A stretch of 64,000 nucleotides of DNA from Orbilia blumenaviensis (lineage: Eukaryota; Ascomycota; Orbiliomycetes; Orbiliales; Orbiliaceae): assembly GCA_036872755.1 (NCBI GenBank), contig JAVHNS010000003.1, forward strand, positions 496,001-560,000, in the 5' to 3' direction. The notes beneath the pieces are model-generated. The model saw only the letters and a list, made by a program, of their open reading frames with translations. It searched no databases and was not told the DNA's origin. Positions within the stretch are counted from its first letter, which is position 1, and every line of letters starts with the position of its first letter. Both the position numbers and the translations under genes were made by a program. Below are positions 25,362 through 37,176 of this stretch, piece after piece.

Positions 25362-26463
25362 ATGCATACTTCAAATTTAATCTCCATTTTCCTCGCCGCT
25401 TTAGTTCCGGTTGTTTCTGCGGTAGCGAGAACATCGGCTCCATCCGGATGTCTTACCGTAGGCTCTGGCGGTTATGCAACCATCAATGCGGCCCTTACAG
25501 CTTTAGGCTCAGGCACCGCTACGGCGTGTATATTTATTAAGCCTGGCACATACAACGAACAACTATATATCCAATACAAGGGTCCGCTAACTCTGTACGG
25601 CTATACGACCGACACTGGCTCCTACCAAAATAACCAGGTCTTCGTCACCAATACCTTGAGTTCACCAGCCGCCGGTGGGCTCGACGCAAGTTCTACCTTG
25701 AAAGTTACATCCAACGATTTCAAGGCGTACAACATTGACTTCACCAACGGGTATGGGTACGGAGCGCAAGCTGTGGCCGTTACCGCCACTGGTTTAAGGC
25801 AAGGATTCTATGCATGCTCTTTTGTGGGATATCAGGATACCTTGTATGCCAAATCTGGTGTCCAGTATTATTCTAACTGCAGAATCGAAGGTTCACTCAC
25901 TAAAGCTCAGCTGTGTTTAGTAAACCATACTGATAAAATGATACGTATTAGGAGCGGTTGACTATGTTTTCGGAGACGCTTCCGCTTGGTTTGGAGAATG
26001 TACGCTTGTTCAGGCAGGCGGCGGCGCAATTACAGCTAGTTCCCGAGAGACTTCATCCGACCCCGCATGGTACGCTTTTGATCATTGCAAAATTGTCGCT
26101 AAGAGCGGCGTTGCCCTGACCAACAACGGTTACCTCGGCCGACCCTGGAGAGCGCTCGCTAGAGTCATCTTTCAGAACTCTGTCCTTCCTGTTTTCATTA
26201 ATCCAGCTGGGTGGACCACACTCGCTGCCGGTGCTACTCCGTAAGTACTTTCATAAACTTGCTTAGTTGCTTGGTCAAAATTTACAGATTTATTAGCTTC
26301 AGCTTGTACTAATGCTTGGAGTAGTTTGTTTTATGAATATGGAAATACCGGAGCGGGTGCTAGCACCTCTAATCGCCTATACTTGTCTTCTATCAGCGCT
26401 GCAGTGACTAAGACAACAGTGCTGGGGGCCGACTGGAAAAGCTGGACTGACAATACCTACTAA
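25362..26463 (+). CDS. CE8 pectin methylesterase, secreted
   Basis: Secreted pectinesterase that removes methyl groups from homogalacturonan, making it accessible to polygalacturonases. Exons 25362-25890, 25952-26240 and 26325-26463 give 318 residues, usual for fungal CE8 enzymes. A signal peptide is visible (MHTSNLISIFLAALVPVVSA). Catalytic residues of the right-handed beta-helix family are present: Gln136 in AQAVAV, Gln158/Asp159 in GYQDTLYA, nucleophile Asp180 in GAVDYVFGDAS (codon 177 split by intron 1), and the GRPWRA arginine motif. Intron 1 uses an atypical GTTCAC donor, but the splice restores the conserved IEGAVDYVFG motif exactly; retention would stop translation soon after. Intron 2 has a GTAAGT donor and a TACTAAT branch site. 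It is divergent from the GH28 gene and followed on the same strand by an MFS sugar porter. Confidence 0.94.
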
Positions 26464-28121
26464 CACGTTCGAGCATTCAATATTCAACATATACAGATCA
26501 AAATATGTATATACCTAGCGCTTTGATCAATTGCTTAGGACGAAGCTACCCCGTTTTCTTTATTTTTAAATTCGAAAGCGGTTGTTCTGGTCCGAGGTGC
26601 GATAAATCGACTTAAATTCTTGAATTTAAGACAGAATATCAAAAAAATTATGTACAATGTACACTCTAAGTTTTGGCTCCATTTTCAATTATATACGTAG
26701 TTTGATTGGCACCGCCTGCTCGTAAACCAGCCTCAACGATGTGGCCACCTCCCAGTTAATAAATCTGAATCCAGCACAGTAACCATGCACGTAGAAATCA
26801 AGGGTCTTGAAAAAAAAAAAAGTTACCCACGTGGGACTGAAATCTCTTCACATCATCGGGTGGTAGCCGGTTAACCGAACACACTAAAGAGCACCCAACC
26901 TTACAAGAAGCTTCCCTTGCCGTTTTCGTTTTTCTCTATGAACTGGGATAAAATAACAGAGAAATCGATGCATCGCGCAGGCAGGCATCTATCAATTCAT
27001 AGTATGAATTTAATTTAAAGCAAAAAAGCTAGTTACAAGCTATGACGGCTACATTAAAGTCTGAAAACTAACTACTTACCAGCTTCATCCACAAAATTAA
27101 CTACCGGATCATAGTAAGAACACTGATACGAACAGTTGGTGGCGTGATATCGTACTCTCGTAAGACGTTGTTGAATCTTTCACCAGAGCCTCGAAATCCA
27201 ACCATGGTGCCGAGACTGATCCAACCACTTCTATAGGATCTTGATCTTGGCCGCAGGTTTTGCGGTGCCATTGATGGAATTTCTCGCCCCGGAGGGAATC
27301 ATATTATCAATGGTTCACGCAAAAGCACAGATATTCCAGCTCGCCTTTCCTCGTAACGGCTTAGCTGAACAATCATGATCTCATTCGTACGATTCCTTAA
27401 TACCTTTTCGGCTTAATTTGACGCTAGGTCAAGCAGTAGCCCCAACTCTTGGAAAAGCTTCCCCACAACGACCTTCCTCGCTTCCCATTCTGCCTAAATT
27501 CAAACCGGGTGCTGGGAACCTCACCAAGCATCTGAACCACGGAAACCACATTTTGCCTGAATGCAACCGAACTGGGGGATGCTCTCCTCGTGGAGATCCC
27601 GCAACGGAGGAATTATTAATGATTCTGGGGTGGAGGCATTCTGCGTGGCGTCGATAGCTAGTCTCGTGGCCGAATTTTCGGAACTGCTTCGAACGAGGAT
27701 TTGCGGTTCCTATTGGCAGGGTGCCCATTTTTACATGTTTACTAGTAGTAAAAGTTTGGGTCGACGTTTGGCTAGCACTATCCGAGCCTTACTACGCGAT
27801 CCATAATTTTTCCGTCTTGTAACAAGTAATTATTGAATAATCTTGTGAATACTAGCCATAGCACTTAGGTTTCCAGATGGCATTCCTGAATAAATTCCCT
27901 AAACAGGAGTATCATGGAAGAGGCAGGGTCAACATAAAATAGTGCTAGGTTCCCTCCGTACTTCTCATATTCGTCGAACTATACTCGGATCTTCCTCAGG
28001 CCCCAACACACAGGTCGACTCGAACCCTCAAAGCCTAGTTAGGTCCAAGGCAATTTTGTACTACTCGATACTTATTAAGACCAGAATTGTTTGGCTGTAC
28101 AGCCGAAAACAATTGCCCAAC
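26464..28121. other. Intergenic region before the sugar porter
   Basis: No gene is supported. The first 200 nt fit the methylesterase 3' UTR. The open frames at 27418-27657 and 27429-27728 overlap on opposite strands and look fortuitous. GTTGGTGG at 27135-27142 (minus strand CCACCAAC) is a one-mismatch relative of the CCNCCAAT element, about 980 bp upstream of the porter start; this is weak evidence for shared regulation. Confidence 0.5.
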
Positions 28122-29874
28122 ATGGTTAACACATCAAAGCAAAGGATTTATAACTGGTAGGTGATAGTTCATTCCATGCAATTGGCTATCTCAAACTCAT
28201 GGATTTTATAGGTATATCTCCCTAGTAGCTGCCAGCTGTATGGTGCTCTATGGTTATGATGCAGCCGTTTTTAACGCAGTTCAAGGCTCAAAGAACTGGA
28301 CCAGCTATTGGGGAAACCCGGACCCAAATCAAATCGGTGCTGTTAATACTGCGACTACTGTCGGCGGCGTTGTGATTGGCTGGTTCGTTTCTGCACCTGT
28401 CAGTGATTACTTTGGCCGTCGAGTTGCTATGTGGATCGGCGCCTTTGTTGTTCTTTGGAGTACATTTATTCAAGCATTCGCACCCGCTGGTCACGGTATT
28501 GGCGCCTTTCTGGCGGGAAGATGTCTTGTTGGTATGGGACAAGGTCTTGCGCTACCTGCTGGGCCTGTGTATATTGGCGAACTTGCACCGCCCGAGGTTC
28601 GAGGCAAGATCATGAGTTTCTGGCAGATGTTCTTCAGCGTTGGTAGCTTTTTGGCGTACTGGGTTAACTTCGCCTGTACCAAGAACGTTTCAAAGCTAGG
28701 AAATTGGGACTGGAGAATGGTTGTTATATTCCAAGTTGTTTTTCCAGGCATCATTTGTGTCTTGATCTTCTTCTGCCCAGAAACACCACGTTGGTATATC
28801 CAAAAGGGTAATGAGGAGGGCGCCAGGGCAGCTTTGATGATGGTCAGAGAAACGGAAGAAGAGGTCGACGCCGAAATTCAGCAAATCAAACAGGCTATTG
28901 AATATGAGAAACATGTTCTCGACGGAAGGTATTTACCATTGTGGAAAGACCCCTCCATTCGCAAACGTCTTGGTAAGTTGTCTTGAAATCATCGTCCATG
29001 CAGCCTGTCATCCGATCGAGCCGCAAAACTAATTCTGAAATTTAGTTTTGGCTTTCATTATGAACTTTGGGCAACAGATCACTGGACAGGGATCTCTTAA
29101 CAGTTACTCCACCATTGTGTACAAACAAGTGTTTAAGGATAATTCAACTATTCAACTTATCAACGCCCTAAACGGAACCTTCGGTATTCTGTTCACGCTC
29201 AATGCGACATGGACGGTCGATAGATATGGTCGAAAATTCCTTTTGTTCGTCGGTGCCATCGGTATGGCCGTCTGTATGATCTGTTCAGCTAGTGTCTATA
29301 TTGGGACGCCCACTGAGGAAGGTGGCGCCAAATCCACTGGTGTTGCCAGTAGCATCGTTTTCCTCATGTTCTTGTTCGCATTTTTCTATAAACCTTCTTG
29401 GGGTGCTGCCGTCTGGTAAGTTATATACACATTGAGCATCTACTTTCGGATGGTCGATTACTAGATCCCAAGCCTTTAGAAAACTAACCGCTTTTGAACC
29501 ATAGGATTTGGACATCTGAGGTCTTCTCTATGAACGTCCGCGCTCAAGCCGTCGCCATGTCCGCCCAAATGCAAAACGTCAGTAATGCTATCGTCAATCA
29601 GATCTTTCCACTCATTTTGGAAAAGATTGGGTTCAAGGCCATGTATATGTTTGCAGGGATCAATGTTTTGCTCGCAGCGTTTATCTGGTTCTTTGTCCCA
29701 GAAACCAAGGGAATGGCACTCGAGGATATGGATACACTTTTCGGCGGTGTCAGTCATGCTGAAAAAGGAGCAGCATTTGTCGAACATGAGAGTGCAACTG
29801 GTGTCGCAAAAGATGGCGCGGACCTGACTGTCCATGAAATCGAAAATACTTCTAATAAGAAGGAAACAGTCTAA
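28122..29874 (+). CDS. MFS sugar porter (sugar/H+ symporter family)
   Basis: Twelve-helix plasma-membrane sugar transporter of the major facilitator superfamily. Exons 28122-28156, 28212-28972, 29046-29415 and 29505-29874; introns 55-89 nt; 511 residues, the family norm. Visible signatures: GYDAAVFNAVQG in helix 1, DYFGRR between helices 2 and 3, PAGPVYIGELAPPEVRG around helices 4-5, PETPRWYI before the central loop, DRYGRK between helices 8 and 9, and PETKG after the last helix. Exon 1 encodes only 12 residues; its start is chosen because MVNTSKQRIYNW joins directly to the conserved YISLVAASCMVLYGYDA. Substrate specificity cannot be read. The pectinase neighbours and the same direction as the methylesterase suggest galacturonate or another pectin sugar, but hexose or disaccharide transport is possible. 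Confidence 0.93.
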
Positions 29875-32314
29875 GAGTTGTTAAGCTTAATATGTGTAGC
29901 GTTCCACCATTCCAGTTTTCAATGACTCCCTGGAGCCTGGTTCTTGTCCACTTATTCTCTATTAATTAAGTAATATCTATATACCATGACCGTCTGAGAT
30001 TCCTGGGAGCAAATACAATCATGGGTAGATCGAGACCTGTGGTCTCCTGGCAGCATATAGCCGTAATTACTGAAGAGAGATATTCTTCCTCCAAATCAAC
30101 CGTTTTCTGTCAAAGTTTATTATTCAAGATGTCTAACAGATGGAATACACGATAGTATGTAGAAAATATAGTAACGACCTATGTTGGTAGATCCATAAAA
30201 AAAAAAAAAAGAGGAGCAATCGGTTGTCTGTTTCATGACACCAATGATCTCATTCAAGGCCGCCAAATCGGGATGTGCCAATGGCCAGGATGCACTGGGG
30301 CAACATCTTAGCCTGGGTCTGCACGCCCCCACATCAGCCTTGGCTTGACACCCAGCCTGGTTTGCGACATTTTACGGTCTAGTGCTGTACCACTGGTCGC
30401 GTACCGTGCTCTGACAGCCTCATATGCGCCAACTTCGAGATTCGTGTTACATGGTCGTATCACATCCTGTTGCCATTGGCTGGCCGGAATGCAAATGCAA
30501 CTCGTTGACATGCCTATTAACGTCTACACAGCTATTCCCGCGATTCCGTCTTTGCATGCCTCTTTTGTTCTCCTCTCCACCCGCAAGGGTTGCAAAGCAA
30601 CCTAGTTGCTATCTGCTTTTTGTTATCACATCTCACAACTCTGCAGCATGCATAAGTGTCTATGTGAGCCGAAGCAATTCCGAAAACCGTGAGCCCTTGT
30701 GCAAAGGATTTTTAAAACACGCCTGCACAAACTTTTTTGAAGGTTCTTATCTGCGGTCCATAGCTGCAGAGTAAACTTTGTTGGCGATTGAATGCACTCC
30801 GAAAACCCTGCTGGTGCCATGCAGGCATCGTGGCACACCATTCTCATCCCATTCCGATAGACTTGATTTGCACCGTTACTCAAAACCGCAATGACTTTAA
30901 GGCGATCAAGCCTGACAACTCCACCTTTTTATTGATATCTTATAAGCAGCCTCGCTAATTTATGCAAAGTCGATGCCGAGGCGTATTTACAATCTCATTA
31001 CATCGACAGGGCCAAGAACGGCCTTATCGCTTCGCAAATTCGATGCCGTGGACTAGAGGCAGGTACATATCGCCTAAGCAGTAGCCGAGAATATATATAT
31101 ATTTAAGCAGCCCTGCGATAAAATCAAGGTAGTCCTTATCCTCTCGAACCTTGCTTTCCCAAATTTCCTTGAGTTATCAAAGCATCAGCGCAAGAGCCTT
31201 GAATTAACTGGGATTCCGGATCCAATCCAAAGTCAGTCCAGCATCCAGCTTTCGCGGAGGCGGGAACAGGCATTAGGCTTATTACCATTCCCCACTATTT
31301 GTCTTCCCGACCGACCGCTGCAGTAGCTACTTAGCTTCTCCGTTCCGGACAAGACGAAAAGGAAAGAGGCACCAGATCCTTGGAATCTTTTCATAATCGA
31401 AATCCCCAGCTTCTGGCCTCCCACGGATACTGTCGCGCCCCTTGAACCTCGAGTTCATCCGCACTTTTTTTTTTTTTTTATCGTGCGGTCCAAAGCAAGC
31501 CTCTTTCAAATTTCCGTATTTATCCCATGCAGGTGTCCTCCAAAGCGGCCAAGCAAGGAGCATAGAAATTTTGCCATCCGATTAATTTATGGACATGCGT
31601 GCTTGAACTGATAGGCGACTGGACCTTGAAGCTGGAAGCACAGAAGTGGGGATCTTTCGGCCATACTGCCATAGTTTACATTTTTAAAAAGCGGAAAAGG
31701 AATATACTCTAGTTAATTCATCCGGTCCGGTGGGATTTTAAGGCGTGTAGCACAGGCACAAGATAAGCCCTATATATATATATATAAAGCGACTCACGGG
31801 CTAGCAGGAAGGATCCCAAGATCCAGTCTCTTTCTTTTTCTTTTTCTTCTTCTCCCCCTTCGACCTCTGCATCTGCGACATAGTTTTCCTCCCCATGCCT
31901 TAAAAGAGCAAAAAAAGACATTCTAAAGCTGCTGTCGCGAGCTCGGACCTATTCCTATCCAATCGCCACTTGAAAACCTTCTTTTCCAACACCATCGTCC
32001 TTTATCGTTTCTTGCCTTTTGTGTGCCCATCAAGTTTCCGAACTAAACCACGCCGGGCTTAAGTCAACCATTTACCGTTGCGGCACCCCCACAAAACAGG
32101 AGTGCCAAAAACCCTGTTTTGATCGCAGGTCATCTCCGGCTTGCATACCGATATCGATATCGATATCATTAGTTTTGATATCCTCCAAGCAGAGCGAAAG
32201 AGCATCGATCCAATTCGGCGACATCCAATATCGTGATTATCTCAAAACCACCCCACGAAATTCCCCACTTTTGCACAACTATAAATTCCGGAGGCTTTCC
32301 CCCGCAATTTCAGT
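29875..32314. other. Intergenic region, 2.4 kb
   Basis: No coding sequence is supported; the open frames are short and lack recognisable domains. It contains a (TA)8 run at 31771-31786 and, near 32147-32166, GATATC-type repeats just before the next gene. Two partly similar segments near 30964 and 31035 (GCAAAKTCGATGCCGNGG) form a weak direct repeat. Confidence 0.5.
31771..31786. repeat. (TA)8 dinucleotide run
   Basis: Eight TA units in intergenic DNA. It may be a TATA-like element for the gene at 32315, but at over 500 nt upstream it is more likely a plain microsatellite. Confidence 0.75.
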
Positions 32315-32941
32315 ATGTCAAGAGGCATAGTCGGATTCCTGGTTGCTGCAGGCGCAGGCATTGCTGGAGGTCAGTATTATCGTTCCACCATCTGGTTTCC
32401 ATGCATTTTCGTCCTAACGGCCAACTCGGTTGGCAAACATTGCATATGTCCCGACATCTACTGGTACTGTAATGCGAAACTCATGCTGACTTCTGCATTT
32501 GAAACTCATGTAGGAAAATATCTTTTCGAGCCACTCATTCTTGAGCAAAAGGAAAAACAACAAAAGGCAGAACAAGAAGCACAGGCTTCGGTGCCTTCGA
32601 CAGAGACCATGTCGCCACCGCCAAAAGTCGAAGAGGCACCACAGCAACAATCCACGCAGCCACCCGCCACTCAACCAGAGCAACCCCAAGCATTCTTTGG
32701 GACTTCTCAAACACCATCTTCAATCGCTAATACACGAACACTCGCGTGCCTTCCTTCTACAGAAATATCTAAAAGTGCACACCCTGATGATGCCGCCAAG
32801 ATAATGGACCACCCTTTACCATCAAGTCCTCTTATCGCAAAGAAGATCCCAAGTAAGGAAAACTCAGGGGAGATGCAAGCAGAACCGTATACACAAAGCC
32901 CGGGAGGCGTCGGGCTTTTCGGCAAAGTGAGATTCTGGTGA
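32315..32941 (+). CDS. Small protein with N-terminal membrane segment, function unknown
   Basis: I do not recognise a named family. Exons 32315-32369 and 32514-32941 give 160 residues. The N-terminus is a glycine-rich hydrophobic helix (GIVGFLVAAGAGIAGG, GxxxG pattern) leading into YLFEPLILEQKEK, then a Q/E/K/P-rich, probably disordered body and a glycine-rich end (GGVGLFGKVRFW). This shape suits a single-pass membrane protein, perhaps mitochondrial, but that is inference. The 144-nt intron (GTCAGT donor, TGCTGAC branch, ATGTAG acceptor) is a multiple of three with no stop, so retaining it would give a 208-residue protein with a longer cysteine-containing N-terminal region. Both products are possible; the spliced form keeps the tidy GGKYLFEP junction. 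Confidence 0.6.
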   Translation: MSRGIVGFLVAAGAGIAGGQYYRSTIWFPCIFVLTANSVGKHCICPDIYWYCNAKLMLTSAFETHVGKYLFEPLILEQKEKQQKAEQEAQASVPSTETMSPPPKVEEAPQQQSTQPPATQPEQPQAFFGTSQTPSSIANTRTLACLPSTEISKSAHPDDAAKIMDHPLPSSPLIAKKIPSKENSGEMQAEPYTQSPGGVGLFGKVRFW

Positions 32942-33976
32942 ATAGCGGACGCAAGGCGGAAATAACGGTCTGGGTTTGGCGTTCATGGCGATTTGTGAAA
33001 GAATTTGACGAGACGGCGCAAAATTGGAAATCGTCGAAGCCTCCTACTTGCTATAAGGATTTGATGCATGAACGAGTGTTCAGAGGTATATAGCACGTGA
33101 GCATTATTGCTTAGTTAGCATTGTCCTATTATTAAATACACATATATAGCGCATCGTCAGTATTTGGTTGATTTGTCGACTTTTCACGAATACATATATG
33201 TACGCGGGTCGAACGATGTGGAAGATAAAAGGTTTAGGTTGGGGAAAGATGGCCAGGAGTCCAATCGAAACTCTGCTGTACTAAAGTGTTTTTACTTATT
33301 TGGCTCTCCGCCAAAGGTTCTCGAGATTTTGTCTCTCCCTCTCTCCCCAGCGTCTTCTTATGGACCTGGGTCAATTTTAGTACCACTCGTAACTCCATTG
33401 ATTACCGTTGAATGACACACCATAGTGGATAATAATTGAGCACCAGTTAGTTATAGGTTTGCCAGGTAACCTAACGACCCAACACAACATATTACAATTT
33501 AGTTGACCATTGAAATATCGCGCGAGTACGGGCAATACACAATTTTCATATGGACCGAAACGATCTGTATAGGTCGTTGGAATGTTTTAGAGTAACATAC
33601 TACTAAATCACGCTAATACAAATTTCTAGCAAGGTGAGGAGCAATCTTATTTCTAAAGTGAGCTTATCCGTCGTGGTCTCAAAGAGAGAATCCACCATTG
33701 TAGTCCCCAAATACTTGGATAGCCAAAAGCTAGGTGGATATTATGGGCACGGACTAAGGGCATTTCCCTCGTAGTAAAGATATTAAATGGTATTAAATTA
33801 CACTTCCCGTGACTAACGAATAGTAATAAAAACCCCATGCCTTAGGAATTTAGGCCCAATGTCCTTGATTGATACTGTGAATTAGTATTTATGCGCTGGA
33901 ACCTCAAGCTTCGGCGAATATATTAAGCATTTATATAGTGCATCAGACTCTCTTCTTCCATCAAATCAAGACACAA
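32942..33976. other. Intergenic region before the tRNA
   Basis: AT-rich sequence with no supported gene. The open frames at 33164-33415 and 33653-33838 are short and featureless. Confidence 0.5.
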
Positions 33977-34078
33977 GCGTTTGTGGTTTAGTGGTAAAAT
34001 TGATCGTTGCCATGACCGGTTCTTTCGGATCCAGTCAGCAGCTTCGATCAGCCCCGGGTTCGATTCCCGGCGGACGCA
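33977..34078 (+). tRNA. tRNA-Gly (anticodon GCC) with a 31-nt intron
   Basis: The acceptor stem pairs GCGTTTG with CGGACGC, with discriminator A at 34078. The D-arm carries the A box TGGTTTAGTGG; the T-arm GGGTTCGATTCCC contains the B box. The anticodon stem TGATCG/CGATCA closes the loop TTGCCA+T; anticodon GCC is at 34009-34011. The intron occupies 34013-34043, directly after position 37, the canonical place for nuclear tRNA introns, so it should be removed by the tRNA splicing endonuclease. The mature tRNA is 71 nt without CCA, which is added after transcription. Confidence 0.95.
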
Positions 34079-34097
34079 TTAACTTGAATCATCATTC

Positions 34098-34102
34098 TTT
34101 TT
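34098..34102 (+). terminator. RNA polymerase III terminator of the tRNA gene
   Basis: A run of five T residues 20 nt after the tRNA 3' end, the usual stop signal for RNA polymerase III. Confidence 0.75.
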
Positions 34103-34876
34103 GACTTCCTGAATTATTTTTTGAAGGCCGTGATGCCTCAGGGAAGGTTGTGGGAAGAAAACTTTTCTTTTTGCCTATTTTGAGTTGGGATTAGCGTGGT
34201 GGCAAGGATAATATACCGCACCTAGAAATTTGCGCCGTTACTCATACGAAGAGCCCATTCCTGGCAGATATACCAGGACCATGAAGCCTTGAGTTAGAAA
34301 TCATCCGAATCTCGAAGAAAACATCACGAGGTCACAGTATAGCCTCGTACCTAGTTGCAGTTTTGGGTGTTACAGATTCCAGGCTTTTGCGTTGTCGCTG
34401 CCCCACCATGCAATAAGTTGAGATTCTGTGCAACCGTCTACCCCGTAGCTTGGTAAAGAGCGTCAATCCGACTACTTAAATAATCTTGGGGGCAACAAGG
34501 ATTCGGTGTGACCCGTTTTATAAGATACATGTTAGTGCGTTACCTCTCGATAACGAAGATATAAGATAATCCATACACACACATACATGCATAGCCCAGA
34601 GTCTTGGATACTAGACGGGTGTGGTTTTACGTTATTTTTTTGACTCGTAAACATTGTAAACTTGTTAGAACTAGATTCGGTTCGAGATAGACGCTAGCTT
34701 TGGTACCATGCCAATGCAGTATTATTAAGTACATAGAAGGAAGGATAGCTAGAAGATACTGCGCACAACAGCTTCTCCTTCTGCATAATTACATACACTC
34801 TAATACGGTTGCCAGTCTATAAACGCGACGATATACCTGTATCTTACACTCCTTCAAAACCCCCAGATGATCAAGA
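34103..34876. other. Intergenic region between tRNA and ABC transporter 3' end
   Basis: No gene or RNA is recognised. The part nearest 34876 is expected to hold the 3' UTR of the leftward ABC transporter gene. Confidence 0.5.
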
Positions 34877-37176
34877 TCAAGCCTCGGCCAGAACACTCTC
34901 CTTGAGTTCGTCCAACCGCCTTCTCAGTTCTGGTACTGCACGCAACTGCAGCTCAAGGTCTTCTTTCTCATCCTCAAGTCTCAGTCGTCTCTCCGCGTCT
35001 AGTTTTGTGAACACGAATTCACCTTGTCCGTCAAACTGCAAGATATTCTCGTGGTACTTCCACAGACTCTTCCTGTGACTGACAGTGATGAGGGTGATAT
35101 CTAGCTGCTTAGCGGTTTCGTACATGATTCGCTCAATATCGAGGGTCTGTGCTGCTGTACACTCATCCAAGATGGCACTATACAATCGAAACAAATTAGT
35201 CGCTTTTCCACGGCCACTCTATGATATCAAATAATATGAGTACTCACAATTTGGGAGCATGGTAGAATAATCTAGCCATAGCAATTCTCTGCTGCAAACC
35301 GCCACTGAGGTGCTCTCTCCATTCCTTCTCTACATCCCATCCGCCTTCCCTCTCAACAACAGACTCAATTTCCACAATCCTCAAGAGTGCCATCAGGTCA
35401 TCGTCTGTGACACCCTTCTCAATCATGTCCTTGAGTCCGTCTGGGTAGATGACTTGCTGTCTTAACGACCCACGGCTCAAATAAGGTCGTTGTGGGATGT
35501 AGAAAATCTCTTCACTAGGAGGTTTTCGGACTTCGCCGCCATACACCGGCCATAGACCACCAAGGATTCTGAACAAACTGCTCTTACCGCAACCGTTTGG
35601 CCCGACAATCAACAGATGCCCTCCTCGCTTGACCTCGAATGAAAGCTTTCTGACCAAGACATCACCGTTGGGGCTGACGATAGGGACGTCTGTGAATTTA
35701 ATATAGCTATCCTCGATGACCTTGCCTCGTCCGCGAAGAACGGCTGCGTTTTCCTCGGTAGAAGCCGAGGAGACCAGGTTCTTCTCGAAGTGGCCATTTG
35801 TGATATCTTCCATGACATTCAAGAGGGTGGATACACGAGAGGTGTAACCTGCCAGCTCGGTGATTTCCTTGTAAGAGAACATAACACGGCCAAAGGCGTC
35901 GGAAGATGAGAGCAGGAGACGACGGTTGGTTACGAACCCTAAATCAACCTGGTTAGCATTAACATAAAAAAGACAAAACTACGAAATGGCCACTTACCTT
36001 CCGTTCGATCTCCCAAGCTGCCACCCTTGGCACCAGGAATCTTGAAGAACACAGGTACACTGCAAAGTACCAACCCAAGAGCTCCCCAGAAATACTTGAT
36101 AACATAGTCCTCCATAATCCCGTGGTACAATCTCTGCCTAAGAATGTGATTGACATATTTGATCAACCTAAAATATCCCTTGTCGAGAGTCTTCTTCTCA
36201 TTCTCATGGCCGTAGTACAACGCAACTTCCTCGGCGTTATCAATGAGTCTTGAATGCTGATGTCTAAACTCTCCCTCCAGCTTAGCCTCGTCGGCGACAT
36301 ATTTACCAAATGGTGGCGTAAGTGCACGCATAACATTTGCAGAAATCTGGACCAGCAATGCCATGAGGAATAGACCCTCGCCACCAACGTTCCGCGAAAG
36401 CTGGTAGTTATAGATAACCATATCCAACACTGGCTTGGCGAGGTTGGAGTAGAGCTCTGCCAGTGAGTTGGAGAATTTACGAACATCTTCTACGATCAGC
36501 TGGTCTGGATTTTTAATCCGGTCGTCTAGGTTGCCGACTGAGTAGAAAATCATATTGGATAGATATTTGTTGTGGATGTGGTTTGTGAGACGAGTTCGGT
36601 ACTGGAGGGCAAGCTTGCATTGATGGTATGACAACTAGAATTGTTGTTAGCTCCAACTATTCCCATATCCTCAATTTGAAAAAGAGGCTTTACCATAGAG
36701 TTTGTGAATGTCGCCGGGATGGCGACTACCATCCACCATATTATTCCAAGCACGAAGTCCTTCCCACGACCCCGGACGAGGTTCGAAACTAGTCGACCAT
36801 CCAGTTCGGCGACATACAAACTAATCAAAGTCCTCAACACCAAAAACACTGAGTGGCTGACCAACAACCTCGCTTCCTTGCTATTCCATCCTGGTATCAC
36901 GATCTTCAACAACTTAAGAAGACTGCGGAAGAACTCTCTGTTTAATTCAACCTTTTGTCGCTTAGAGCTATCAGCTGTCGAGCGTGTGGGCTTTACAGCT
37001 GGCTTTTGATCGGAAATAGCGGCGCGGACTCGGAATACCAGAGCGAGGAAGGTGAATAGGTACAGCCCACGAGAAATCTTCGTTTTATGCGCCAAGTAGA
37101 ACGTTAGGGACGAATTTAGAACGTTGAATAGAGCCGCTTGGCTGCCGGCGGGCAGTAGTTTAGATTGCACTCCCAT
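34877..37176 (-). CDS. PXA2: Peroxisomal fatty-acyl ABC half-transporter (Pxa2/ABCD family)
   Basis: Half-size ABC transporter of subfamily D that imports long-chain acyl-CoA into peroxisomes for beta-oxidation, usually as a heterodimer with Pxa1. Minus-strand exons: 37176-36694, 36634-35998, 35938-35248, 35177-34877; introns 59-70 nt; 703 residues. The N-terminal transmembrane half carries the ABCD-specific EAA-like motif ([14 protein letters not shown]) and the loop around [20 protein letters not shown]. The C-terminal nucleotide-binding domain has Walker [11 protein letters not shown]-loop YIPQRPYL, signature [14 protein letters not shown] and Walker B AILDECT with H-loop VSHR. The Gly-Leu-Gln-Gln signature and the [13 protein letters not shown] end fit the Pxa2 rather than the Pxa1 (EKQR) side, from family memory. 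It is divergent from the secreted repeat protein gene at 38422. Confidence 0.93.

Noticed and set aside
27418..27806. Overlapping frames upstream of the sugar porter as a gene
   Set aside because: Short frames on both strands with no conserved content; likely intergenic.
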